From: Terana coerulea
Taxonomy: Eukaryota > Basidiomycota > Agaricomycetes > Polyporales > Phanerochaetaceae
NCBI GenBank assembly: GCA_024811115.1
Contig: JAKOGH010000747.1
Span: forward strand, 186,001 to 250,000
DNA: 64,000 nucleotides
Reading direction: 5' to 3'
Part shown: in pieces, positions 33,498 to 43,899 of the stretch
Position numbering within the stretch: position 1 is the first letter of the stretch
How the letters are laid out: the number at the start of each line of letters is the position of its first letter
Program-made: the position numbers and the translations under genes
The notes under the pieces: generated by a model
Databases searched by the model: none
The model's input: only the letters and a program-made list of their open reading frames with translations
What the model was told of the DNA's origin: nothing

Positions 33498-34061
33498 GAC
33501 GGCCGGTGGGAAGGTGGTGCAGCGGGTCGAGGGCCGGGGCTCAGTCGTGCATAAATAAAATATTCGACGGAACGCTTTGGTGCCGTTCCGCCAAAGTCTT
33601 GGAGTCCGAGTCAGGGGCCATATGCACGCAATCGCACCGCGAGCCGCGGCCCTGGCTCGATCGTGTTGCCCCGCCGGTGGGATATGTCGGGAAATTCAGA
33701 TTTTCCGCGATTCAGAGCGAGCGTCGTCTGTCTCTGCGACCGCCATCGTGGGCTCAAAGAACCTGAGCGTCGAAGGAAATGGAGGTCGAGTCTCAAGAGG
33801 ATTGCCGTAGGCGCACACAGAAAACATGGCTTCAGCGTCTATGCAGAAGAGTTCGGCCATATCGGCCAATCGGGGCAGATCTCGGCATGTGCCAGCCTGG
33901 TGTACCAGCACATTCCAACTGGAACTTCAAGAAGCAAGTGTAGTACGGACGACACAGGCGAAGACAAGAGGTACGAGTCTCGCCTTCTACACCACCCTTG
34001 GGTCGAGCCTGGCTAATAGCAAAGTACATCTGGAATCACGATTTGCCACAGATCTGTTAGA
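33498..34061. other. Intergenic, no supported gene
   Basis: Upstream regions of the permease (-) and the first BTB copy (+). Nothing supported. Confidence 0.4.
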
Positions 34062-35056
34062 ATGTCCGAAATACCGACTGACTCCGCACTCGAACGTTGC
34101 GACGGGTTGTGGCTCGAAGACGGAAGCATAGTATTGCAAGCAGAGCGGACTATCTTCAAACTCTACAAAGGAACCCTCTGCAGAGAGTCCCAAATATTTG
34201 CGGACATGTTCTCTATGCCGCAAGTGGAGGCCAGTATCGAGGAAACTGAATATGGTTGTCCGCTCGTACGAATGCCAGACAAGGCTTGACGACTTGGCCC
34301 GCTTCCTATCAGCCATATTCGATCACAAATGAGCTGTATGTTGCCTTGAGAAATGTGCTGCCGCCTCATCATGTTCATTGATAGATATTTGGATGGTTTG
34401 CGGGGAGTGTAAAACTCGCCTCTCTGCTGACAACGACGGCGAAATATCAAGCAGATCGTATTCGCCCACGCGTTATTGCTCTGGTTCGAGATATGGTTCC
34501 GGATACACTCGAACGCTAGGATGCGATCAAGTCCGTGTCATTGACCGATGCGGAGAAGCAACTTCGTTGGGAGTTTTGTGTATCCTCACTGGCATCGCCG
34601 AGAACGGCCATCCCTTCCAACCTTCTCCCCGCGATACTGCTGGAAGCATGCCTGAAGGACATTCGTACCGTATTGACTAACGAGTCCCTTTCCATAGCGG
34701 ACAAGGTTACCATCGCTGTTGGGCAAGACCGGATTTTCTGCTTGGCCAGGTCTCACACGTTCACACAGGTTATTCATAACAAGGAGGGAGAGTGCCCAAA
34801 TCACTACCAGTGCAATCTTCGCGTAGAAGATCTACGTAAGGCAGCCGAGGTGCACACTAACGTATTCGACCCGTTTCTTCTTGTCGATTTCGCTGAACCA
34901 GGCCACTGGAGATTCGAACCCTGCGTATATTGCAAATCCGTTGTCCGGGATTTTGATTACACCAAAGGCCGAAAGGTTGCGTGGTAGCAACTTCCCGCGG
35001 CGTTCGATCTACCGGACTAGAAGCAGTTGGAGGAGGACGCGGAGCTCAGTCCATGA
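34062..35056 (+). pseudogene. BTB/POZ-domain protein, copy 1, decayed
   Basis: Homologous end to end to the intact copy at 42416. It keeps the BTB start (LWLEDGSIVLQAERTIFKLYK, CRESQIFADMFSMPQ), the middle (PDTLERWDAIKS, LSIADKVTIAVGQDR) and the C-terminal Cys-containing part (FEPCVYCKSVV). Lesions: a one-base shift after MPDKA near 34287; the splice donor, GTGAGT in both sister genes, is ATGAGC here (34329-34334), so the intron can no longer be removed; TGG GAA is replaced by TGG TAG at 34985, and a Trp codon further on is TAG. These are substitutions as well as indels, so this is a true pseudogene and not just sequence error. Such BTB proteins are an expanded Agaricomycete family, possibly Cul3 adaptors. 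Confidence 0.82.
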
Positions 35057-35806
35057 GCAGGGATGAAACGGTTAACTGCAGCAGCGCTCATGAGAAGGTA
35101 CCAATAGGTAGGTGTCCATTGAGATCACGGCTATGCATCCGGCTGATGTGTTATACCCCTCAGAGGGGTGGCTTGTTGACAGACACTTCATGCAATACTT
35201 CGATGATTGCGTCGTTATCCCGCCAGTTTTATCTTAGACATAGGGTCATCATATGCTTACCCTTTGCTCATGTGTTATTTTCAAGTGCCATCGTCACTCG
35301 CCATTTCTTCTGCGACACCTTAGAATAAGAGTGGGCAGGTGTTCCGCAGTATCAGCAGAGAAGCGTAATTGACACAGTCTCTGCCTAGTGTTTATTGAAT
35401 GTGCTGCTAACACCGACGTTCCAGACCACTAGGTATGAGCGTTAGAGGCGTGAACGCGTGAACAAGAATGCAGGCAGACAGACTCCCTGTCTGTCATTGA
35501 GCGCGCTTCCGTACCGTGAGCCATCTCAACCAATCGCAGGTCATCATAAAAGGAACTGGACATGACAAACTCAATCTCACACTGGCCTGTGCTGGAGATA
35601 CAGTTATCGGAGTATGACTCAACGACGTTCCACATCTCCAGTGTACTGAGGGATAGCCGACGACGTCCTCAGCTTAGCCAGGCCGCAGTCACGTAAAAAC
35701 GAGGCAAGTCCACATAATCAGAAGCTTGAACTATGCTGATTACTGAGCTTCTGAAGCCAGCTCCTGCGCAAGTCAATTGCGACGCCTGCCACCATAGACC
35801 TCAACC
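35057..35806. other. Spacer between BTB copies 1 and 2
   Basis: Begins with a short 3' flank (CATGAGCAGGGAT) that is also found right after the intact copy 3, so the duplication unit included downstream sequence. No other gene seen. Confidence 0.45.
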
Positions 35807-35826
35807 ATGTCCATTGCACAACCTGC

Positions 35827-35854
35827 GCCTGTGCGGTGCGGCCTGTGCGGTGCG
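35827..35854 (+). repeat. 14-bp tandem duplication in BTB copy 2
   Basis: The 14-mer GCCTGTGCGGTGCG occurs twice in direct tandem. Removing one unit restores the frame from the ATG into the BTB domain. Confidence 0.85.
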
Positions 35855-36507
35855 AAGAACTATGGTTCGATGATGGGAGCATAGTCCTCCAAGCGGAACA
35901 GAGCATCTTCAAAGTGCACAAGAGCGTTCTCTGCCGCGAGTCTCGCGTCTTCGCCGACATGTTCTCCTTATCACAAGTCGGAATCAGCCGCACTCCGGAG
36001 GAGACTTATGAGGGCTCTCCTCTGGTGGAAATGACGGACAAAGAGGCAGACCTAAAGGTGTTTCTATCAGCGATCTTCGATCACACGTGAGTGCAACTGT
36101 CTGAAGTACACGTCGTAAACTCAATCAAACAACAGCTTTGTGTTCGGACTGCGGGGAACTGCTGGGCTGAGCATTCTGCTGGAGATTTCTGCAAAGTACA
36201 GTGCTGATTGGCTGCGCAAATCCGCGATCACCCTGCTCAGAGAGGTGTTCCCGGACACCCTTGAAGAAATGGATGTCGCAACCGCCAAATGGTCTGGCAA
36301 AGAAGACGCTCAGTTCTGGAATCTTTGCTCGGCCATATTATCAACAGCAAAATGCACAAACGCGGTACTCATTCTTCTCCCCGCAGTCTTGCTGTTCATG
36401 TGTAGGCGAAGTGTCCAGGACACCTTAGCCAATCGCTCGATCTCTCAAGATGACAAGGTGCAGATCATAGTCGGTCGCAACAACGTGTCGGTCTTAGCTT
36501 GCACGAA

Positions 36508-36865
36508 TAGTGATAGGCAGGGGTTTGCAAACCCCCGAGGGTTAAGGGTAAGGGTATGGAGGGTAAGGGTAAGGGTTGAAGAAAGTTAACCCTTGTCTGG
36601 CAGGGGCCTGCACACAAATACCAGACATGTTGCTGGATAGAGCTGCAAGTGTTGTGAGTGCTTTTTATATCAATCTAAGCTACTCAAATAGAAGGCTGAC
36701 ATTATAAGTGAATGAAAAAAGCACTCAAAGCACCATTTTCTGCCTATTTTGGCAAGGGTTTGAAGGGTAACCCTCAACCCTTACCCTTCATAAGGGTAAG
36801 GGTTTTGGAGGGTAAGGGTAAGGGTTAGCCTCTAAGCATGAAGGGTTTACCCTTGCCATTCACTA
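36508..36865. mobile_element. hAT-like MITE inserted in BTB copy 2
   Basis: 358 bp without coding capacity. Ends are inverted repeats (TAGTGATAGGCAGGGGT at the left; TAGTGAATGGCAAGGGT read inward from the right). Flanked by 8-bp target-site duplications, TGCACGAA (36500-36507) and TGCATGAA (36866-36873), with one mismatch. Sub-terminal regions are rich in GGGTAA/TAAGGG units in both orientations, as hAT ends often carry sub-terminal repeats. 8-bp duplication plus TAG-type ends point to the hAT superfamily. Confidence 0.78.
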
Positions 36866-37165
36866 TGCATGAAGGCATTCAACACCGCTTTCCACCCTGT
36901 TAACCACTGGTGCAGCAAACAATATGGGAACTGTCTGAAAGCCATTCTGGACTTTGCCGCAGCTATTGAGCCACCAGAGCACTTCTTGGACCCATTTCGG
37001 CTTACCGACTATGGAGAGAGCCCTACACGAGGCTGTTGTGATCCCTGCCGGTCACAGTTTCAGGCAGAATGTGGTGATGGCAGAATGATTGCCTGGGACG
37101 TGCTTCCAACGGCATTCGGGCTCCTCAGTTGGCAGGAGTTGCGGGAGAGTGCTCAAAAAGACTAA

Positions 37166-38505
37166 TCATCCTACTAGTAGGCAATATCCCTACACAGCGC
37201 ATTCAGAGTGCAATCTTCTTTGTCTGCCCTTGTTCCTAGCACTCACAGACATAGTGCACTGCCGAGTGTGAGCTGAGTGTGTTCAAAGTGTGTTACCTGA
37301 GAGGTTATGATTGGATCCAGATTCTTTGTTTATAACTGTATTACAGTAGTCTACAACATGCACGTTTGGACTTCGTTTTCTCAATTATGTTAAATATCAA
37401 TATCGCATCAGGAAACACCTAAACGCACATAGTTTCGGCGTTTCTACACCGGTGTTTGTAGCGTGTGTAGTGATGGCATGTGTCACCGTAGGTCTCCTGG
37501 TAGTGCTGTGTACTTGCATTAGTGAAGTGTGTAGTAACATGTAATGGCTGTACCATAGTCTATAACACATTGACACATTTTAAGGAATATTAAAAGTTTG
37601 GATGTCTAGATTGCACTTCATAACAATATTAAGGACATAGTGCTATGAAGACCAGCCCGGTGTTTCCCCACTGTCTATGCTGCATACTCTTGGTTCTTGT
37701 CCACAGTGACTGCCATACGTGGTACCTTCAGTATGTCAAGATGTCAGAATGCCCACATTCTGATCTTTGTGCGCGAGGGACGCTACTGAGTTGGTAGTGC
37801 AAGAGCTGCCGTTTCCACAGTGGCGACCAGGGTGGCAACTGACAAGCACAAGCGCAGTGAAGCATAGCATGCGTACCTTGCAGATAACTCCCCTCTGATT
37901 GAGCCTCTTGCTAAGGACACCCCCAGCTCCCAGCTCATGCCAAAACCTCCAAATAAGACGAGGCAACTGCGAACGCGCTTACTACCGCAGACGAGGGCGC
38001 TAAAGAGAGGCCGTTTGCAGTGTGCGCGAAGTCTCGATCAGTCTGCCCTAAACGTTCAATCACGAGCGCTGTTGTTTCCTACCGTTTCCTTACTTACTTC
38101 CGTTACCCATCCGCACACTGCTCACTGTCCCCGAAGACAGCTCTGTGTGCGCAAACGCTTGTCTGATAAAGTGAGTCTAGAATGTCTTTTAGTCCAGGAA
38201 AACACATCTGACCTCTGCAGACTCATTGCTAGGATGACGTGTCGGGTGTAAACAATGAAGGCAGCGGCATCCTAACTCCCAGTGTCGGCAGTAGTATCCT
38301 GAGAAGATTATATGCTTAGTGAGGTCATCTGCTTTGCTTGTTACATCTCTGACCATTGTATTAGCTTGTTTGTCTACGCCAGAGATCCTCCTGGTGATAA
38401 GCTCTGTTCTCTGTACAGTAGGAGCCTAGAAGTGCCCTGTTGAGCCAGCGTGAGGACAAAAACCACAAACTCAATGAGCAGGTGCCATTCAATGCCAGAA
38501 AGGAT
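37166..38505. other. Non-coding spacer in the transposon-rich interval
   Basis: No supported gene. AT-rich and GTGT-rich stretches; probably degenerate repeat DNA. Confidence 0.4.
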
Positions 38506-39189
38506 GATGTGAGTAGTGTTGCCAAAGTTCAGTTCGGTTCGGTGGTTCAGAACCAGAACCGATGAACTGAACCGTGTGGTTTAGTTTGGTTCAGTTCTGG
38601 TTCGGCCTCTAGATAACTTGGTTCGGTTCTTGGTTCGGGCATGGCTGTCACGCTCTGAACCAAGTTCGAACCGGTTCAAACCATAAACCATATATATGTT
38701 ATGTAGTGTATTTGTACTGGGATTCATAGAGAAAAGTACATGAACTTACTTACTATAGCATGTCTAAACTATTTTTTCATTGTTGTGCTTGTAAACTGAG
38801 CACCAAATGTCACTCTGCCTATGTTTTGGTGTATATATGATGCCATCAATAGCTGCCAAAAAAGGCAACTGGCAGCCTCTATCAGACACTGAGCTTCAAA
38901 ACATCATAATGTAAGGCTTTTGCACCATATAAACTCTTCTAGATGTCAGTATATAACTCTATTATAATCTACCATTGCAATTATACTGATTTGACAGAGT
39001 AAAGCTGATATATACATGGTTCAATGGTTCGAACCAGTTCAAACCCTGAACTGAACCAACTGAACCAGTTCATACTGGTTCAGTTCAGTTTGGTTCAGGT
39101 TCGGCTGCTAAACACTTGGTTCTGGTTCTGGTTCAGACAAACTGGACTCGAACCGAACTGAACTGAACTTCGGCAACACTAGATGTGAG
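38506..39189. mobile_element. hAT-like MITE with GGTTC-rich sub-terminal repeats
   Basis: The element proper is 38514-39181 (668 bp), flanked by a perfect 8-bp target-site duplication GATGTGAG (38506-38513 and 39182-39189). Terminal inverted repeats start TAGTGTTGCC(A/G)AAGTTC at both ends. Inside each end are many GGTTC/GAACC units (GTTCAGTTCGGTTCGG and similar) in both orientations; the centre is AT-rich. No transposase frame. This is a non-autonomous hAT element and, given the perfect duplication, a fairly recent insertion. Confidence 0.88.
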
Positions 39190-39866
39190 GTGTGATGAGG
39201 CCATGAAGAAGTGCAAGGCTGACGCGAAGTGTCAGTGTCGCAACTTGTACAACGACAATGCCTCGGTCACCGATTAGCAATCCATGCCCTCATCTGTCTG
39301 AGGGCTCTGGTAAGTCCTTCGCTGCCCCCTCTCATGCCTTGTTGCTCATTATCATCAATGAACCTGTCAAGGGCACTCTTGCCACCTCCCGACACTGCAA
39401 AGCTGGGCAGTTCTGAGTTTGCAACTACACTGCAGAGGTGCTGTTACTGACATGTCATTCTTGTAGTGCTCGTGCGGGTTGTGTGGGTGGGCTGCAATAA
39501 AGGCATTTACTTGGTGCAGTGATTGAGATGTATTCTGTGTAGTCCAACAATGTATATATAGCTCTTATGTACTTGCAATGTAACCATCTTGGCCTCATTA
39601 TTCCAAATGACTGAAGAGTGATTATTGGGTGAACTGTGAGCTGTACGGCGATGCTACGGCTGATCTACAGGCTACTACACAGGTGCCAGCCATCACTATG
39701 GAGATCTACGGCACTTTCAGCTGGCACTATGGTGTATTACAAACAGGGACCTAGCTACAGCGCTACCACCTCTACACACATGCCGTAGCCCTTCGTAGCC
39801 AAGTAAAGTTTTCCTAATGCGATAGAATCTGCCTGGAGTACAGGCGTGGTCAAATGCAAGTCAAAT
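39190..39866. other. Spacer between MITEs
   Basis: No supported gene. Around 39645-39800 there is some loose inverted similarity of CTACGGC/GCCGTAG-type words, too weak to call an element. Confidence 0.35.
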
Positions 39867-40455
39867 GAGTACACTGGAGATTTAGCTATATTTTGCGCGA
39901 GGGAAATTTAAGAGATCTATCGTTTTTCCAGATGCAAAATGTTAGTACAAATAAGGTTACTGACAGTGATTTCTGCTACTTGATTCTGTTGCTCCTTCAG
40001 CACCAGGTATATATGCTATCCCTTCAGATCAAGTGCATGGGCATCTGTGTAAGGACCCAAACAGGTTTAGGCAGCAAGCTAGAGCAGAGAAAATGCTAGG
40101 AGAGTGCGCTGTTGAATTTTTACTTGGTGCAGCGACATACAGTCAAAACCGGCTCAACGCGTGCCATACCTCAACGCTGGTGCCTTTAGCGCCCTCTGCC
40201 AAAATATTAGCCAGTCAGACGAGGTCAGACCGCTGACCTCACCCCTCAAACTGATGCTCAAGGAGCTCGTTTGGCGGTGAAGTGCCCGTGGCGCCGCATT
40301 GAGGTGTATGCCGCGTTGAGCCGGTTTTGACTGTATCTTATCTTATCTATACTAGCATTTTGCACTTGGGAAAATGTTAGATCTCGTAAATTTCCCTCAC
40401 GCGAAATACGGTTTAGACCCCAAACTCCAGTCACACCAGTGGTAGTTGAGTACAC
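39867..40455. mobile_element. Non-autonomous TIR element carrying a nested element
   Basis: Long imperfect inverted repeats: the left arm (GCGCGAGGGAAATTTAAGAG ..., about 39894-39950) matches the right arm read in reverse (GCGTGAGGGAAATTTACGAG ..., about 40355-40410) over roughly 55 nt. Candidate 8-bp direct repeats GAGTACAC flank it at 39867-39874 and 40448-40455, giving an element of 573 bp. The right end has about 18 nt with no partner at the left, so the exact ends are uncertain. The centre is split by the element at 40140-40333. Confidence 0.6.
40138..40335. mobile_element. Tc1/mariner-like MITE nested inside another element
   Basis: Inverted repeats CAGTCAAAACCGGCTCAACG at 40140 and its reverse complement ending at 40333, flanked on both sides by TA. 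194 bp, no coding capacity. TA target duplication and CAGT-type ends fit Tc1/mariner. Confidence 0.75.
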
Positions 40456-40469
40456 GCCCGGCGAGGGAC

Positions 40470-41971
40470 GTCTGGGAAATGGTGATTCTCCCAGGAGAAT
40501 TGGGAGAATTGGGAGAATCGAGAGAATTAGGGAGGGGCGCTTGTTAGCCTCTGTCACGGCGATCGCGTTCACACGGCTGAATTGGGAGGGGCGCTTGATC
40601 CGCCTTGCCCCGTTTAGGTACTATTGTTTGCCGCTCAACCGCTGCTCGGCGTTGGACGTCGGTGTAGGGTTAGTATACCACCTCGTAGTGATTAAATCGT
40701 TCCTATTTCACTACCATATTATGCCTAATTAAATTTGTGCTCCATCAGGCCAAGTCAAGCACTAACATAGTGCTAGTGGAGCACCCTTGCAGTCTGAATA
40801 CAGTCGGCGCTGTGTGTAACTTGCGCTGTGACTGGAATGCCTACTCCCAGTGACCCTGCGCGAATGCCCTCGCGACGACAAAATGTTTCCCACGAATGTC
40901 GTGTGGAGCGTTTTGACATCCCGCTGTCATTTGCACGTGGAAAGAATTCTGAGTGATGCTGCGCGAAACCTTGAGACCACCCAGATATGGGCAGCCCATC
41001 AATTCCGAAGTGCTCACTATCTTCAGGTACACTTTTATAATCGTCCAATGTACATAGCACTCTGTTTTTACCTTGAAAACTCTCAAATAACATGTGTCTA
41101 GCGTTTGTAGTGATGAAGGTCTATCAGACCAAATACTCGAGGAGATATGAGAAACAACTCCATTAGTCGCAAATCAACTGAAAATGTTTCTACAACGTAA
41201 TAAAGATCTCCTTATTACCAACATATTATCTCACTACAATGTAGCGACTGGTTGCGCTGCGGCAGAGAAAAGTGTTCCACAGCGCGAAGCTGCCATACAG
41301 TGTGAGCGACCGTGTAGCGCCCAACTAGCGCCCGTTGTGAGCGCAGCGGGCAACCGCACTCAGGTGGCAACTCTCATGCTGGTTATGAAGTAAATATTTG
41401 ACAGGCAATATACACGAGTACATGATATATTCATGGGGTTTTCAAGGCCGCCTAACAAGTTTTCGAGGCTAGGAAGGAGAATACAGGTATATCTGCGAAG
41501 GTTTAGCTGCGTTATCTGCGCGAGCGTCGGAGAACGCCGAAGACAGTCCGAATTTGGTCGATGAGCAAAAGAATCCCACAACACGTGGAGTATTTCTCCA
41601 TCTCGCCGAGATGCCTGACAGAAGAAGTGCTTTGTCAGCAGCACACGAAGCCTGGAGGGATTGCCCAGGGTCACTCCCAGTATCGCTTGACTGCTGGATA
41701 ATAACACAAATATACTGCTAAATTATTTTATTTATTTCAAACCCTCAAACACATGCTTCTTTCTCGTCGGAGGGCCCGCTTTGAAGCTGAGGTGTGAGGC
41801 GCTTCCGGAAACCTACCTAAAAAAGCAATGATACGGGGCTAGCGCCATCCCGCCAGGAGCCATATTTGGGTGATCGGGAGGGACAAAGTGGCTGTGACGT
41901 GATGGTCACGCCCGGGCATTGCCGCATTCTCCCATTCTCCGGGAGAAAAGGAGAATCACCATTTCACAGTC
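40470..41971. mobile_element. Possible 1.5-kb TIR element
   Basis: TGGGAAATGGTGATTCTCC at 40473 is matched, reversed and complemented, at the other end (TGTGAAATGGTGATTCTCC reading in from 41968; 18 of 19 identical), followed inward at both ends by GGGAGAAT-type repeats. A 3-bp GTC flanks each side. The interior holds no transposase I can recognise; a 106-codon minus-strand frame (41093-40773) has no known motif. Superfamily undetermined. Confidence 0.5.
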
Positions 41972-42415
41972 TTTCTGGCGCCCGCAGCGCGAACGCCTAT
42001 ATTACGTAACTCTGCTCACCTTCCTCGTCGCGCCCGTAGCGCTCGCTGTTGCCTCATTCGAACTTCCGTCCGGCCTCGCGTTAGAATAAATCGCTTACCG
42101 ACGCCTCGAACCAAGGTCTGTAGGTGCGCAGCACCGCCTCGTATACCTAAGAAAACATGTGAATTGACTGAATAACCTCATAGGCGCCGCCAATATCCGA
42201 ACCCGCGTACTTATAAGCAGCCTTCGTCACAACCCAAACTGCCACGGGCCTCCTGCTGCTTCTCGCCAGCTTCTTGCACTGGGTGAATGAAACAGCCAGC
42301 ACAGTGCGCATAGCACTCAATGAGGTGCGAAGTCTCGACCCAGGTGATTAACCTCTAAATTGAGCCTAACTAACGAGGCGAATACCACGACTCATCCTAC
42401 CGCAAATTCGTCAGA
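41972..42415. other. Upstream region of BTB copy 3
   Basis: No gene seen. Probable promoter and leader of the intact BTB gene; no TATA box identified. Confidence 0.4.
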
Positions 42416-43403
42416 ATGTCTCAGGCACCCACACGTAGCGAGGAAGTGTGGTTCGACGACGGAAACGTGATTTTGCAGGCAGAAAACACCATTTTCAATT
42501 TGTACAAAGGCATTCTTTGCAGGGAGTCGCAAATCTTCGCAGATATGTTCTCCTTGCCACAAGCGGAGAGCACTATCAAAGAGACATGCGATGGTTGTCC
42601 GCTCGTGCGGATGTCAGATAATGCTTCAGACTTGACTGTCTTTCTGTTGGCCATATTTGATCACACGTGAGTGGTATCATAGCTGGATGGTGAATGCACT
42701 AATGCCCGATTTGTTATTGCTTAGATTCATGCATCATTTGCATGGTAGTGTCAAGCTCGCCCCACTGTTGACCATGGCTACGAAATATCAGTCCGACCGC
42801 ATTCAGCAACATGCGCTGATTCTTCTGCGAGAGATATTTCCGGATACGCTGGAGCAATGGGATGCCGTCAAGTCCGCCTCCATCACCAAGGAAGATAGCC
42901 AAACCCGTTGGATGCTTTGTACCTCCATGCTATTGTTGCCAAGAATGACCGCTTCCTCCGTCTTTCTACCAGCAGTGTTCTTGGAAGCATGTATGAAAAA
43001 GATTGACGTCATGTTAAACGATGACTCCCTGTCCATGGCAGACAAGGTCACTATTGCAATTGGCCGTGATCGGGTCTCTTGCTTAGCCAGGACTCTGACA
43101 TTCGAGGAGGTTTTGTGGAGGAAGGAAACACCCGACCAATGCGACAGTCCTATGATCTGCAACAATCTCTTCAATAATCTACGTCGCGCAGTTGAGGTGC
43201 AACAGAATTTCTTTAACCCATTCCTTATGGTCGATTTTAGTGTTGGCTCAGAGTGGTGGAATTCCTGCAAGACTTGCCATACGGTTGTCTCGAATGATGA
43301 CTATAGCGCAGGCCGAGACATTGCATGGGAAGAATTTCCGGCGGCATTCAATCTGCTGGAATGGGAGCAATTAAGGGAGGATGAGGAGTTCGATGAATAT
43401 TAA
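42416..43403 (+). CDS. BTB/POZ-domain protein, copy 3, intact
   Basis: Two exons, 42416-42666 and 42725-43403 (58-nt intron, GTGAGT donor), 309 residues. BTB domain at about residues 10-110: EVWFDDGNVILQAENTIFNL, CRESQIFADMFSLPQ, CPLVRMSDNASDLTVFLLAIFD. Then a helical BACK-like middle (SVKLAPLLTMATKYQSDRIQ, LLREIFPDTLEQWDAV) and a C-terminal half with paired cysteines (SCKTCHTVV) and AWEEFPAAFNLLEWEQL. In animals and plants BTB proteins recruit substrates to Cul3 ubiquitin ligases; Agaricomycetes carry large, fast-evolving BTB families of unknown target. It is the functional reference for the two broken copies upstream. Confidence 0.88.
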
Positions 43404-43899
43404 TCATGAGCAGGGATTACCTCGTGGAGGGCACACGGCAGCCGCCCTCATGGAATGCCAGGTATGTATGTGACACAGACATCATCAGCATGTGAGTGGC
43501 TGACGTGCCATTATTGAATCCGCAGAGTCTTGCTCTAGTCATATTTTGTTGTGTTAAATCGCGCCTAGAGCGATGGCCACCATTATCATGCGAGACTTCA
43601 CTGTCTTTGCTGCTGTCGAATGTATAGTATTGCTGAGCAATGCCATCTTCCTATACTCGCCCTTTTTTGGAAAGCAGACTAGTGGTGCATACGTATTCTT
43701 GCACCTGAAACATGAAGGCTGCGAGATGCTGAACAGTGGGCAGAAGGACTGGGAATACTTGAGTGGGGTAGTCAATGCCGATGCTTCTCCTTCTAGCGTG
43801 TGCGTTGTATAGACATCAGAAGTTGTCCTTCTATTCGAGTTACTCTGTCATGTACAGGTGCCTACATCTGTATTCTTCGCCATTCTACAACGTGTACTT
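43404..43899. other. Convergent intergenic region
   Basis: 3' flanks of BTB copy 3 (+) and the NF-X1 gene (-). It begins with the CATGAGCAGGGAT flank shared with BTB copy 1. No gene. Confidence 0.45.

Larger units (their letters stand above)
35807..37165 (+). pseudogene. BTB/POZ-domain protein, copy 2, interrupted by a MITE
   Basis: ATG at 35807 (MSIAQPAPVRC), first intron 36087-36135 with intact GTGAGT donor. The BTB part (ELWFDDGSIVLQAEQSIF, CRESRVFADMFSLSQ) and the helical middle (EISAKYSADWLRKSAITL, DKVQIIVGRNN) align with copy 3. Two lesions: a 14-bp tandem duplication (35827-35840 repeated at 35841-35854) just after the start puts the rest out of frame, and a 358-bp hAT-like element (36508-36865) splits the second exon. 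After the element the frame resumes (KAFNTAFHPVNHWC ... PPEHFLDPF ... MIAWDVLPTAFGLLSWQEL) to a stop at 37163. Apart from these two events the coding sequence is well kept, so inactivation looks recent. Confidence 0.8.

Noticed and set aside
36540..36840. GGGTAA/TAAGGG clusters resembling interstitial telomere repeats
   Set aside because: The unit is TAAGGG, not the fungal TTAGGG, it occurs in both orientations, and it lies inside an element with inverted ends and target duplications; sub-terminal transposon repeats explain it.
40773..41093. 106-codon minus-strand frame inside the 1.5-kb TIR element as a transposase remnant
   Set aside because: No DDE/D-type motif, zinc finger or similarity to any transposase I can recognise.
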